Assembly (NCBI GenBank): GCA_035610835.1
Contig: CM069454.1
Location: 65,132,883-65,196,882, forward strand
DNA: 64,000 nt
From: Ophiura sarsii
Lineage: Eukaryota > Echinodermata > Ophiuroidea > Amphilepidida > Ophiuridae
Reading direction: 5' to 3'
Position 1 is the stretch's first letter; each line of letters starts with the position of its first letter. The notes under the pieces are model-generated. The model had not been told where the DNA came from, made no database searches, and worked only from the letters and a program-made list of their open reading frames with translations. Both the position numbers and the translations under genes were made by a program. Shown in pieces: positions 1-9,854 of the stretch.

Positions 1-85
1 GCACCCATATTACTATCGTCATCAGATATAACATCCATATCACAATAATTATTTACCGTTACTTAACTTTGGTTAACTTAACTTT

Positions 86-290
86 GAGCGGGCACGCGTG
101 GTCCAACGGATTCACCCTCGCTCCACAATATACAAAGGTTGTGGATTCGAGCCCCGTTGGTGCCAGCGTGTTGTGTCCTTGGGCAAGGCACTTTACCGCA
201 CTTGCCACGCTTCACCCAGGTGTATAATTGGGTACCGGCATTAATTCATGTTGGGAAGTAAAACAGACTCGCTGTGCGGGAGGAGTGGCG

Positions 291-334
<44 letters not shown>

Positions 335-425
335 ACACACAGCCAAATATGACATGGGGGAGTCTGGCCCAAACGCTAATGAAAGAGAGATGGGCACTCC
401 GCGCGAGTCTTTACTTACTTTTTTT
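86..425 (+). mobile_element. tRNA-derived SINE, copy 1 (with poly-C tract)
   Basis: The head has RNA polymerase III promoter motifs: an A-box-like TGGTCCAACGG and a B-box-like GATTCGAGCCC. The body shares its order of motifs with the element at 12433-12710 (CTTGGGCAAGGCACTT, ACCCAGGTGTAT, AGACTCGCTGTG, GAGTCTGGCCC, GAGATGGGC). It is flanked by an exact 10-bp target duplication ACTTAACTTT at 76-85 and 426-435. A run of 42 C residues (293-334) sits inside and has probably expanded. No protein is encoded; the glycine- and proline-rich frames over the tract are artefacts. Confidence 0.82.
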
Positions 426-435
426 ACTTAACTTT

Positions 436-1844
436 ACAGAAAATTAAAATGTTTTATTTACCAAAATGTAAAATGTTACCTGAAACTGCGATGTGAAAAA
501 TTATTGTTTTTATATTGTTTATTTAGCAGTTGTGGTTTTAGCACTAGGGATCTGCCACATCAAGTAATTTGTATTGACGTTGAATTGTTTCTTTTAATTA
601 TTTTAAAGACAAGTTCACCTCTTTAAAAAAATTGTCAGTCTTGACATTATATTTCACGCATTATTTGGTCTTAAAACAGCATTTAAGATTTTTGTCTAGG
701 ATTTTCAACTGAAAAAAAAAAAAACATAAAAAACACACCACAACAAACAAACTAATATAATGTGGCTAAGATTGCTACAAATATGCATAGGTGGCATACG
801 CGAAACAAATTATTTACTAAATATCAAAACGATGTCGTATCTACCAATAATGTATAAACAATATAAATACACACAATTCAAATTTGTATAGGGTTTATAA
901 ATATAATGAGGTGTTAGATCAATTAAAATTAATTTTGAGTTTAGACCTATTAGACATACGTACTGTTTCCCACCCGCTTTCCTTTACATTATTACTTTGA
1001 TGCTAATAACAGATGATAATGAACAAACAAAGAATACTTTCCCTGGATTATTTACTTGGATATGGCATTAATAATATGTTATAACATAATTAAATGCACA
1101 ATCCTCGATATGCGTTGATATTGGTTGCGACCACTTGTTTTGAAATAAAGGCAATAAAAGACAATTAAATAATTAACTTTAAATGTCACTTTTTCAAACT
1201 TGAAACAGTATTCCAACTGGCCTTGATCAGGCTTCTTAAATGATTCAGATAAATGACAGTCCGATCTCGTCCATAACTAGCTGGCGTACAATTCATCAGA
1301 GACTCCAGTCCCTCCGTGCCACACTTCGGCACACATAGTTGAATACCGTGCTATGACTAATGACTTTGGATTTACGAGCGAATAGCTGCATTCCGGAGTA
1401 AATTCCTAAAACGGACTCGCGTCTATTTCCTCCAAAAATAGTCATGATCAATGGGAATCGAACTCGAAGTGGCAACTCAATTCAATAACGACACAAAGAT
1501 ACGCGTTAATGGGTTCGCCATGAATTCAATAGAGAAGTGTTGCTATAATAGTACATACCGCACTCAATTTAGGTATTGGCACTTTATTTTACTTAATCAA
1601 AGCTATTAAATTAGCACACGATTTTAATATGCCAACAGCAATATTCTTATCGAGAATACAATACCCCACATGTCTATACCAATCGCATGCTCCAACACGA
1701 TGGGTGTCACGAAATGTCTTACGGGAAGCCCTTTTCTCTCGTTTTACACTGTACCAGATGGTTTTCATTATAATATGGTAGGCCTATTTCATTTTGGTAT
1801 TAAAATATAAGTTTTAAAATTCCTTCCTAAATATTCCAATTTTA
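436..1844. other. AT-rich stretch without recognisable gene
   Basis: I see no long reading frame, splice-bounded exon or repeat here, only A-rich runs (near 710-725) and scattered homopolymers. A 49-codon minus-strand frame at 1296-1445 has no recognisable domain. Confidence 0.5.
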
Positions 1845-3410
1845 ATAATAATAATAATAATAATAACAAGACATTTCTTAGGCGCTTAATACAAAAGCCT
1901 CTGAGCGCCGTACAACCAACAAAATATGATAAAAAGAGAGCAGCAATAAAAATGTACAAAGTTAAAATGCACAGTATGAAATATAAAAAATAAAATACAG
2001 AAGAAATATACACTCAAAAATACAATACAGTTAATAATAAATCAGTTGTAGTATTGGTTAAACAAATAGGTTTTCACATATATCTTTTAAGACATCTGTG
2101 AAAACCTAAAAACGATTTATCAACTTGATGCTTCGGATTGTTTCTGGTAGATTATTCCATAGCGCTGGAGCTTGTACCGCGAAGGCCCGAGCCCCAGTGT
2201 CAAAGTTGACGAACGTAGAGTGGGCGTCGGTTTGTACGGTGATATCAGCTCACACAGATATTTAGGTGCCATACCTTTGGAGGCATTTGAATGTTAGAAG
2301 AAGAGTCTTGTATGTGAGCCTTTGACGTACAGGGAGCCAGTGGAGCTTGAGGAAAACCGGGGTGATGTGTTCGGATCGTTTAGTGCGACAGATGAGGCGA
2401 GCAGTGGCATTTTGCAGTCGTTGAAGTTGCATTATGAGTTTATCCGGAAGCAGTGGCGTAGCCAGAGGGGGGGGCGAGGGGGCGATCGCCCCCCCCCCCC
2501 CCCAATATTGACATCGTGTCGGTTGAGATTGGCACTGTCGGTTCATTTGACCAGAGGAACCATGGAATTACACATGTCAAAAGTACACATATGAAACATT
2601 TTCGCGCGCTACGCGCGCATAACAATCACCTAAATGCAATATTCGTTGGTATAACCTTGTTTAGAGCCAAAAATGTACCTCAATCGTCCACAAATAGGTG
2701 TAAAGTCAAAGAAATTCGCGCGCTACGCGCGCAGTCCTAGACTCAAAACAAATTTGTCGGTTCAATTTCATTTCTCGCCCCCCCAATATGAATAACCTGG
2801 CTACGCCACTGTCCGGAAGACCTAGCAGAAGACTGTTACAGCAGTCAATTCTTGAAGTAATAAACGCGTGAGCGAGCTTCTCTGTAGCAGCCTCATCAAG
2901 ATATTTTCTGAGCTTTCCTAAGCGGCGAATACACGCCCATCCGACACGACAAATAGTTGAGATGTGCTTTTCCATTACTAGGGTATCGTCGAATAGAATG
3001 CCCAAGTTTCTAGCTTCATGAGATAGATCAACTGAAGAATCTCCAATTGTGAGGGAGGTCGGGGATTGCAAGCAGAGAATTTGGAGTGAAAGTGAAGAAT
3101 TTCAGATTTAGCATCATTGAACTTCATCTTGTTCTGAACTGCCCAGGCTTTGATGTCTTTGATACAACCTTCATGGCGGTCTATCTTGGAGTCGCGATCA
3201 CAGGGGTCAAAACACAGATACAGTTGTGTGTCGTCCGCGTAGATGGTGTGGTCTAATCCATGCAAGTTGATTATTTCACTAAACGGAGCAGAGTAGTAGG
3301 TGAATCCAGGTGCGCCTGCCCTGAACCCTGAGGGACTCCAAATTGGAGATGATGCGGAGTTGAGACTGCCTTTCCTACAGAGACTGATTGGGATCATTCA
3401 TGCAGGTAAG
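1845..3410 (-). mobile_element. L2/CR1-like LINE, reverse transcriptase 3' part, broken
   Basis: The minus strand encodes the C-terminal half of a non-LTR retrotransposon reverse transcriptase. Visible landmarks are YADDTQLYL (palm catalytic box, near 3215-3245), a thumb-like region with ITSRIDCCNSLL (near 2840-2880), and LHWLPVRQRL (near 2320-2350), the last typical of the L2/CR1 group. The 3' end on the minus strand has a GCGC-rich tail followed by ATT repeats (1845-1867), the usual microsatellite tail of these LINEs. The reading frame is broken by frameshifts and by a 361-bp MITE at 2451-2811. Endonuclease and N-terminal RT are missing, so this is a dead 5'-truncated copy. Confidence 0.85.
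2451..2811. mobile_element. hAT-type MITE, 15-bp TIR, 8-bp TSD
   Basis: Perfect 15-bp terminal inverted repeats CAGTGGCGTAGCCAG (2451-2465) and its complement (2797-2811) are bounded by an exact 8-bp duplication TCCGGAAG (2443-2450 and 2812-2819). An 8-bp TSD fits the hAT superfamily. The element interrupts the RT frame of the L2-like LINE, so it is younger. Inside are a G/C homopolymer stretch and two copies of the palindrome-like CGCGCGCTACGCGCGC (2603-2618, 2717-2732). No transposase is encoded. Confidence 0.92.
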
Positions 3411-3935
3411 ACTTGAAAGACTTTAAAGATGAATAAAGATATTAATTCTCAATATCTGAGAAAGATTAAAGATTAGAGACAATTTTTGGATTAGTTTCAC
3501 TTGAGTGCAATGACAAAACAATTGCGAAGGTTATTTTGAAAGGAAGTCAAAATTAACACACTGCCTACCATCATGAACATTGGATTGTATAGGCTATAAT
3601 GAGCTTGATGAATTGTTCATGAGCAATTTTCAATGGGAAAGTATGGAGATTCAACGTAGGGACATGCTTTCTTCAATTTCATGGGGAATGAGCAGATGTT
3701 GCAGGAAACATGAATTGATTAATGATAAGAGATTCAGCAACATATTTGTTGAACTCATAGTGAAATAATACAGTCCACATGTTATATCTGGGATGATTTT
3801 GCCACTATAACCAATTGTCCTATGACTTTTGGTCATCGGACAATTTTATACTAGAGTGCTTATATGGTCTCACGAAGACCACTGATATATATTTTGTTCA
3901 GAAAATCGACTTAAAAAGTAGAAAAATCATCAAAA
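3411..3935. other. Stretch without recognisable gene, one hairpin
   Basis: No domain-bearing frame is seen. A short hairpin lies at about 3812-3845: arms AATTGTCCTATGAC and GTCATCGGACAATT around a 4-5-base loop, one mismatch. Its role is unknown. Confidence 0.45.
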
Positions 3936-4082
3936 ATGTCTCAAGAAGATGGTCTAACTACCTACGCGGGTGTACTGAACAATGGTGATGCACGCATGGA
4001 CAACCTGAACAACACCGGCAACTACGAGGCCAACACTCAGCGTGTAACGCCTAATTCACAGCCAGCACAACAACAACAATAA
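3936..4082 (+). CDS. Short ORF, 48 aa, Asn/Gln-rich, possible element ORF start
   Basis: An ATG frame of 48 codons starts MSQEDGLTTYAGVLNNGDAR and ends in a run of glutamines before TAA. It sits just before the assembly gap. I recognise no domain. The composition and setting among LINE pieces suggest the 5' part of a retroelement ORF1 or a chance frame. It is listed only because it has an ATG and a non-random, codon-like composition. Confidence 0.25.
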   Translation: MSQEDGLTTYAGVLNNGDARMDNLNNTGNYEANTQRVTPNSQPAQQQQ

Positions 4083-4126
4083 CAACGAAGTGTAATACCG
4101 GTAGAGACGTAGAGATGTTGTAAACT

Positions 4127-4226
4127 NNNNNNNNNNNNNNNNNNNNNNNNNNNNNNNNNNNNNNNNNNNNNNNNNNNNNNNNNNNNNNNNNNNNNNNNNN
4201 NNNNNNNNNNNNNNNNNNNNNNNNNN
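4127..4226. other. Assembly gap, 100 N
   Basis: Exactly 100 N characters, the usual placeholder for a gap of unknown size. Reading frames that cross it have no meaning, and the LINE fragment on its right side is cut by it. Confidence 0.99.
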
Positions 4227-4545
4227 TATGACTGCAGAGAGATTATTGGAATGTATACCTTCGATGATTCTCCTGAGCCCCAGAATGTGTGAGGTAGTGC
4301 CTCTTCCCTCGCGGAAGCCATTCTGGTTAGTTCGAAGTAATTCATTTAGGTGAGGTCTTATTCTGTTGAGAATCATTCTGTTATATGTCTTGGCCACAAT
4401 AGAGTTCAGACATATGCCTCTGTAGTTTCCTGCTTGACTTAGGTCACCAGATTTTGGGACTGGTATCAGGTTCAATATTGCCCACTGGTCAGGTTTTTGT
4501 TTTTCTAGGAGGGCCTTATTACAGCTAGATGTCCAGTATGTTCTT
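4227..4545 (-). mobile_element. LINE reverse transcriptase fragment (fingers region), cut by gap
   Basis: The minus strand reads QWAILNLIPVPKSGDLSQ, then NYRGICLNSIVAKTYNRMIL and NQNGFREGRGTTSHIL. These are the fingers/palm motifs of non-LTR reverse transcriptases: the NYRGI block and the QNGFR.GR block. The catalytic YxDD region would lie in or beyond the gap. The exact clade cannot be fixed from this piece; it differs from the L2-like copy at 1845-3410. Confidence 0.75.
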
Positions 4546-4599
4546 ACTTGCTATTTAATTATGAAATAGTTTATGTTGCAGATCGAATCATTTGTTGAA

Positions 4600-5075
4600 A
4601 TGACCTACCTAATGTTGAATTCAATCTTTATCTTTTCATCTATGGTGATACCAAGAAATGTAGTGGACTTGTGAGATGTCTTGATTGTCAATTGTGATTT
4701 TGTTAGAGCAATGAGTAGTTTTAGGTGTGAAAAGCATGTAGATAGTTTTAGAGACAATTAAAGAAACTTTATTTGCCCTGAACCAGTCAGTAGTGTGTTA
4801 GTTAAGTGTTCATGTTATGGTATTAAAGTGATTCAAGGTCTGAATGAGAAAGGAAACTATTAGTATCGTCTGCATAGAGGATGAGTTTTTGAGTATACAA
4901 GTAGTGTTAGTAATGTCATTCATATAGACTATGAAAAGGAGGGGACCTAAAATAGAGCCCAGGGGAACTCCGACATGACTTCCCTTGTGGTTGAATGACA
5001 ATTGAGTGCATGATGGACGGTACGGTGAGTGAGATAGCTTTTGAACCATTCAGGGCAATACCCCGGATTCCATAA
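4600..5075 (-). mobile_element. LINE reverse transcriptase fragment (palm/thumb), decayed
   Basis: The minus strand contains GVPLGSILGPLLFIVYMNDI (near 4895-4960), the RT block that precedes the catalytic aspartates in Jockey/CR1-like LINEs. Further down, WFRANKVSL and ITIDNQ-like motifs (4640-4790) belong to the thumb region of the same family. The catalytic YADD is shifted out of frame, so the copy is dead. It lies beside, but is probably separate from, the fragment at 4227-4545. Confidence 0.65.
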
Positions 5076-5109
5076 TGATGAAGTTTGTCAAGGAGGATGT
5101 TCTAGTCAT

Positions 5110-5636
5110 TCTATATAAAACCAGGTTTATCAACCGATAAACCTGGTTTTTCAATTCGATTGTCATAGTTTGTTTTGATAAACCTGGTTAGGTTTTTCGA
5201 ATTCGATTGTCATAGTTTTTTGAAAAACCAGGTTTCTCGGTCGAAAAACCTGTTTTTTCAAAAACTATGACAATCGAATTCAGGTTTTTCGATCGAAAAA
5301 CCAGGTTTATCAAAAAAACTATGACAGTCGAATTGAAAAAACAAGTTTATCGGCGAAAAACCAGGTTTATCGGTCGAGAAACCTGTTTCTTTAAATACTA
5401 TGACAATCGAATTCGAAAAACCAGGTTTATCAAAAAAAACTATGACAATCGAATTGAAAAACCAGATTTATCGGTCGAGAAACCTGGTTTTTCAAAAACT
5501 ATGACAATCGAATTGAAAAACAGTTTATCGGTGAAAAACCTGGTTTTCGATCGAAAAACCAGGTTTTTCGAATTCGAATTTCGATTATCATAGTTGTTTG
5601 AAAACCCAGGTTTCTCGGTCGATAAACTTTATTATC
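5110..5636. repeat. Palindromic satellite array
   Basis: Units of roughly 50-65 bp alternate a palindromic core (AAACCAGGTTTxTCGxTCGA and its complement AAACCTGGTTT) with a spacer CTATGACAATCGAATT. The spacer points one way near 5150-5230, the other way from about 5260 to 5560, and turns back near 5580-5600. Because the core is self-complementary, a single strand could fold into a run of cruciforms. The array abuts the truncated 5' end of the sulfotransferase pseudogene. Confidence 0.85.
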
Positions 5637-5644
5637 TGATTACA

Positions 5645-6514
5645 ATCCTTCGTGTTTAACGTACACATCTTCCTACAATGGACATTTCTTCCATATGCCG
5701 AGCGTTATGTCCGGGGATAAACCCGAGGAGTCTTTTCTCCCACCGCTGAACGTCAAAAAGGGCGATTACGCACGGTATAAAAACTACGATATGCTGTCTC
5801 AGCATGTGAGATACAACAGACCACAAATGAGCCGATTCATGCGGAACGATACTAAATACATCTCTATCATCCGGGAGCCGAGCGCCCAGTGGGAATCCGC
5901 TTTTGAACACTTCACATTTCAAGAAGCTTTTCGGCAGCCTGTTGAAATCAACGAATGGATAGACACCTTTCTGACAAGACCGTCATATTATCGCGAGAGA
6001 TTAAGATTCATGAAGTATGAAGGAATTGCGGGACTACGTTGGTTTTACGCTCAGAATAGCCAGTCTTACGATTTAGGATTGGACCCAGAAAATGGGTTTT
6101 ATAACGAAACCATTATGAATGGGACTATAAAGAGTCTAGAGAAAGAGTTCACTATGGTCTTAATTACGGAGTTCTTTGATGAGTCTTTGCTAATTTCGAA
6201 GAAAGAACTTTGCTGGGAATTCGAAGAAGACGGACGTTGTCCGACGAGGTTCGTCAGAAAATAAGGACATTTAATCACGCCGATCTGTTGCTGTACCATA
6301 ATTTCAATCAAACTTTATGGAGGAAAATCGACGAGTACGGCTCAACCTTTGACGCAGATTTAGCCTATTTTCGTCAGCTTAATTTACATTTATTCGAAGA
6401 ATGTGGAAACGAAAAGCCCAATGTCAAGAAAATTAGCGCTGACCGACTCTACAAGCACGTGGAATTTTCACCGAGGAAAAATGCCACGCTGTTCTGCAAA
6501 ACACTTGTTCGATA
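5645..6514 (+). pseudogene. Galactose 3-O-sulfotransferase-like pseudogene (truncated copy 1)
   Basis: This is a close paralogue of the gene at 10981-12288. It keeps the 3'-phosphate-binding motif (IIREPSAQWESAF near 5865-5905) of the Gal3ST family, Golgi enzymes that move sulfate from PAPS to galactose of glycolipids and glycans. It lacks the upstream part with the PAPS 5'-phosphosulfate loop, because homology to copy 2 starts only at about 5645, directly after a satellite. Compared with copy 2 it has lost 34 bases near 6225, which shifts the frame and gives an early stop at about 6262; the old frame continues to 6514. The similarity goes past the coding end into the 3' flank (to about 6650), so this was a segmental duplication, not a retrocopy. 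It is not expected to make an enzyme. Confidence 0.85.
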
Positions 6515-7029
6515 GAGTTTTTAATAGACAAAAACGACAATAAAAATAACAGTGACTTGAAAAAGAGAAACGTACGGCTTCATGGTTTCTTTCTTCTGGT
6601 CTGTCTTTTCTGGACCGATGCTGAAATAGCCCATGCATCTAATCATACAATCATAAACTAGGGGGGGGGGGGGGGGGGGGGGCGGTATAAGATGTAATGC
6701 ATTAATTTTGGAAACGAAATTTCCTCTATGTTACCGTGATGTTACCCCTTAGTTCTATATATCAAATAAAAGCTTAGGTCGCAAGGGTTCAACAAGTCTG
6801 TGGTACTTTGATATAGTTGCCATGGTAACCACGCAAGGCCTCTGATTGGCTAAACACGGTAACGAGACAACTGCATGGCGTATGTGCGTCGTACTTGGGA
6901 GGATGATGTATAACTTCAGTGCGCACAAAACCATGGAGCTGGATTTTCGATATGGTTGCCATGTCAACTTTGAACCGACCAATCAGGAAACTTTGCATCA
7001 TAATTCATTGTTGTATTTTTGCTTTAATC
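6515..7029. other. 3' flank of pseudogene copy 1, poly-G tract, no gene
   Basis: Up to about 6650 the sequence matches the 3' flank of copy 2 (12305-12410), with the shared phrase TTTTCTGGACCGATGCTGAA. A G homopolymer of about 20 lies at 6661-6682. From there to 7029 I see no gene. Confidence 0.55.
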
Positions 7030-7120
7030 TTTTATTTATATGTTGTACAGCGCTTTGAGTTGAGATCTCACTAAAGTAAAGCGCTCTATAAATGTGTGTT
7101 ATTATTATTATTATTATTAA
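7030..7120 (+). mobile_element. 3' tail of a LINE/SINE (GCGCTTT...AAAGCGC, ATT repeat)
   Basis: GTACAGCGCTTTGAG, then AAAGCGCTCTATAAATG, then ATT repeats form the standard 3' tail of L2-group LINEs and the SINEs that borrow it. The same tail type ends the SINE at 14513-14925. No body is recognisable upstream, so this is a 5'-truncated insertion. Confidence 0.65.
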
Positions 7121-8056
7121 AAGAATGTATTCAAAATTGGGCTTCATGGTTTTGTAGCCCTCTGTATGCTTAACCTCTGTGCCAATTTCCATGGTCGCAT
7201 GACATTTGTTTTGAGATACGTTTGTTACGGTTTCGCTCGTTTGCGTGTTCTTGTTTTGAGATATCAAGCGAAACGTATTTACAAATATTAAAATTGCTAA
7301 AACAATATAAATTGACATTCGAGATGAGAATAATTGTTCATTGAAACATTGAATTTAGACACATTTTGAGTCCATTTTGGTGAAAATCGCATGTACACTA
7401 GGATTTGTATCGCATTTTTAAAGATAAGGAGCTTAAATATAGCCGGGTGAGAAAAAATAAATAAAAACATGAGAAATGCCGTTGTCCTAACAATCTGATG
7501 AATAATTACGCTCATTGAAATAATTCAATATTATTATTAACAAAAGTAATAAGAAGTTACAATTGTTTAATTTATATATAAGGGCGCACAGCACTAAATC
7601 ACTCCTCGTTTAAATATGTGTAATGGTAGTAAGTTCCGGCAAAAACAAAAACATGATTTTGCGATTAATGGGGTCTTTTGGGAATCAGTTTGGCGTGAGG
7701 GTAGCATTTTATATTAAAATGAAAGATAATCTCTTGTTCCTTGATCAGGATATTGCAAAATGTTAATTTTCTATTTAACCGAAAAATTTATCCCGTGGAT
7801 GAACACACGTGCTTCGATTTTGAGTCTATAAAAGAGGAAATGTTATCTTAATTTGAAAGAAAAACATCATTCTGTCCATGTCGTACATTTGTATCGTGAA
7901 CACCACTTTGGTTCATTTTTTTCCCTCGGTGTAGTGTTCGTAATTGTAGACCAATCTTCATGAAAAATGTGACTAATGGAAGAAGGGAAATTATTTTTAT
8001 GCTGGAACCATATTTTTAGAGCTACGACAGGGGTACGCATCTCTATTCTGCGCATA
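7121..8056. other. Stretch without recognisable gene
   Basis: AT-rich, with no convincing reading frame, splice pair or long repeat. Confidence 0.45.
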
Positions 8057-8245
8057 AACTTGTGGCTGAAGAGGAGGCGGTGAAAGAGCTTCAGGGTCGA
8101 ATGGCGGCCGAGGATCAGGAGAGGTTTGAAGAGTTGGGTCGAAGAGAGTCGACGGTGAAAGAGCGTGAGCGCGGGGCGTGAGCTCGAGTTGGAGCGACGG
8201 ACCCAGTTGTTGGATAGTCGTGAGAATGGAGCACGGGGATCTCTG
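8057..8245 (+). pseudogene. Glu/Arg-rich coiled-coil fragment, gag-like
   Basis: A GC-rich island in AT-rich surroundings reads LVAEEEAVKELQGRMAAEDQ and then EELGRRESTVKERERG. After a one-base shift it continues RELELERRTQLLDSREN. The heptad-like E/R/L pattern and codon choice resemble the coiled-coil part of the Gypsy Gag at 45058-48525, so it is probably a relic of a related element. No zinc knuckle or pol sequence remains. Confidence 0.45.
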
Positions 8246-8330
8246 TGGTATATAAATCATTCGTTTGTCATATTATCAGGCAACCGCGTAAATACCACGT
8301 GTATGGAAGCATAAGTGTGTCATTTCCGCC

Positions 8331-8799
8331 TTAACCCCAGATAAAAAACGTAAACCCCAGCTAAGACGGGCCTTGTCTGGGTTAACGCTCCTTAGCTGGG
8401 GTTAACGCTCCTTAGCTGGGATTAAGGCGCCTTATCTGGTGTTAAGACGCCGCATCCCTAGTTAACGCTGCTAATCCCGAATAACGCGCCTTATCTACGG
8501 ATAAAAGGCCTTATCCCTAGTTAACGCTCCTTATCTGTTAGTAGATAAGGATCGTTAACCCCAGATGAGGCCTGCTTTATCCTAGGTTTACGTCTCTTAT
8601 CTGGGGTTAAGGCCCTAAACACCGAATAAAGCGCCTTATCTAGCGTTCACTAGTGATAAGGCGCCTTATCCATAATGGATAAGGCGCCTTATCCCTAGTT
8701 AACGCTCCTTATCTGGGGTAAAGGCGCGTTAACCCCAGATAAGGGACGTAAACCCCGAATAACGCGTCTTATCTATGGATAAGGGGCCTTATCCCTAAA
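8331..8799. repeat. Short-period palindromic array (about 20-bp units)
   Basis: Twenty or so degenerate units of about 19-21 bp combine GTTAACGCTCCTTATCTGGG-like and ATAAGGCGCCTTATCC-like phrases in both orientations. Many units are close to self-complementary (GGCGCC, TTAAC/GTTAA). The array ends sharply against the A-rich simple repeat at 8800. It encodes nothing. It is not a CRISPR array, since there are no unique spacers. Confidence 0.8.
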
Positions 8800-8995
8800 A
8801 CAAAACAAAAAATAAATTCTAAAATAAATAAATAAACAAATAAACAAATAATAAATAAATATATAAATGAACAAATAAACAAATAAACAAATAATCAAAT
8901 AATCAAATAATCAAATAATCAAATAAACAAATAAACAAATAAACAAATAAACAAATAAACAAATAAACAAATAAACAAATAAACAAATAGATAAA
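8800..8995. repeat. AAATAAAC-type simple repeat
   Basis: About 200 bp of AAATAAAC and related AAATAATC units, continuous with the palindromic array on its left. Confidence 0.9.
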
Positions 8996-9854
8996 AGATT
9001 GTATTATCGATATTTTGTTGCTTTATTCATAAATAAAAAACGAAATATGCATACTCATTGCAATTATTCTTCACTTATTTTGTGTTGTTTTGATGTTTTT
9101 TGGTAAAGACGAAATTTTGAATTGTCATTCGTTAATGTTTACTGATATTTTATTTATATTTAAACATTTATAAAGATAGAATAAATGGCATCAATTGCTA
9201 TTTCTCACATTCGCAGGTTGGTAATCGATTTCTTCTATAATTCACATTATTCTATTCATTTTGTAATTATCTAATTCATATTGTTGTCTTGTTGTAGTTC
9301 CTAAATTTATTAAAAAAATGTAAATTTACCAAAATATCCCCCCGGGATTTGAACCATGGACCTCCAGCACCAGCGGCCTGTGATTCCACACTACAACATG
9401 GTGTTAAGGCTACTTTGCGCAGTATACTGCGCCAAGTATATGGGCTGGGTCAATTTTTTCATCGAAAAACTTCCACGCCGGTTGGTTCCAACTTGCGCAG
9501 TCGTGGTATTTTGTGGTATATGGTAGGGTTAGGGTTATAGAAAAAATGTGTAATTATGTTTTTAATTTATTTCACGTTTAACTTGGTTCATCTATTTTTT
9601 AAATATTTAATTAACTTAATATTCTTTTAATTATTAAATGATATTACCATGAACCCCCCCCCCCCCCCCCCCCCTGTACACCTCCTCGCATGTGCATTTG
9701 CGTCCAAGCAAGCGTTAGATACCTCTCCCATAGTTATATACTCCCTGACAATGAGCTGAGACGATTATAACCGTCTCAGGCAAGAGAAGATATCGGTATC
9801 GTCCCAGAAACCATTGTGTCCGATTGAATCACCATGTCTAATTAACTTGCACTA
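8996..9854. other. Mostly gene-free stretch with poly-C tract and small hairpin
   Basis: No protein gene is seen. It holds the tRNA-like relic (9340-9412), a run of 21 C at 9654-9674, and a small hairpin TGAGACGATTATAACCGTCTCA at 9755-9776. Confidence 0.5.
9340..9412 (-). tRNA. Degenerate tRNA-like (Gln-type) relic or SINE head
   Basis: The minus strand shows a B-box-like GGTTCAAATCCC, a D-arm-like GTTGTAGTGTGGAA, and between them GCTGGTGCTGGAGGTCC. This order resembles a tRNA with a possible CTG anticodon. The acceptor stem does not pair convincingly, so it is probably a pseudogene or the head of a short tRNA-derived SINE, not a working tRNA. Confidence 0.35.

Noticed and set aside
212..431. 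Poly-Gly and poly-Pro frames over the C homopolymer
   Set aside because: They are translations of a 42-base C run inside a SINE; no independent coding evidence.
4037..4475. Frames running through the N block
   Set aside because: The 100 N are a placeholder of unknown true length; only the part right of 4226 is interpretable.
8331..8799. CRISPR array
   Set aside because: No constant repeat with unique spacers, both orientations are mixed, and the DNA is clearly animal.
9340..9412. Functional tRNA-Gln
   Set aside because: The B-box and D-arm look tRNA-like, but the acceptor stem ends do not pair; kept only as a relic.
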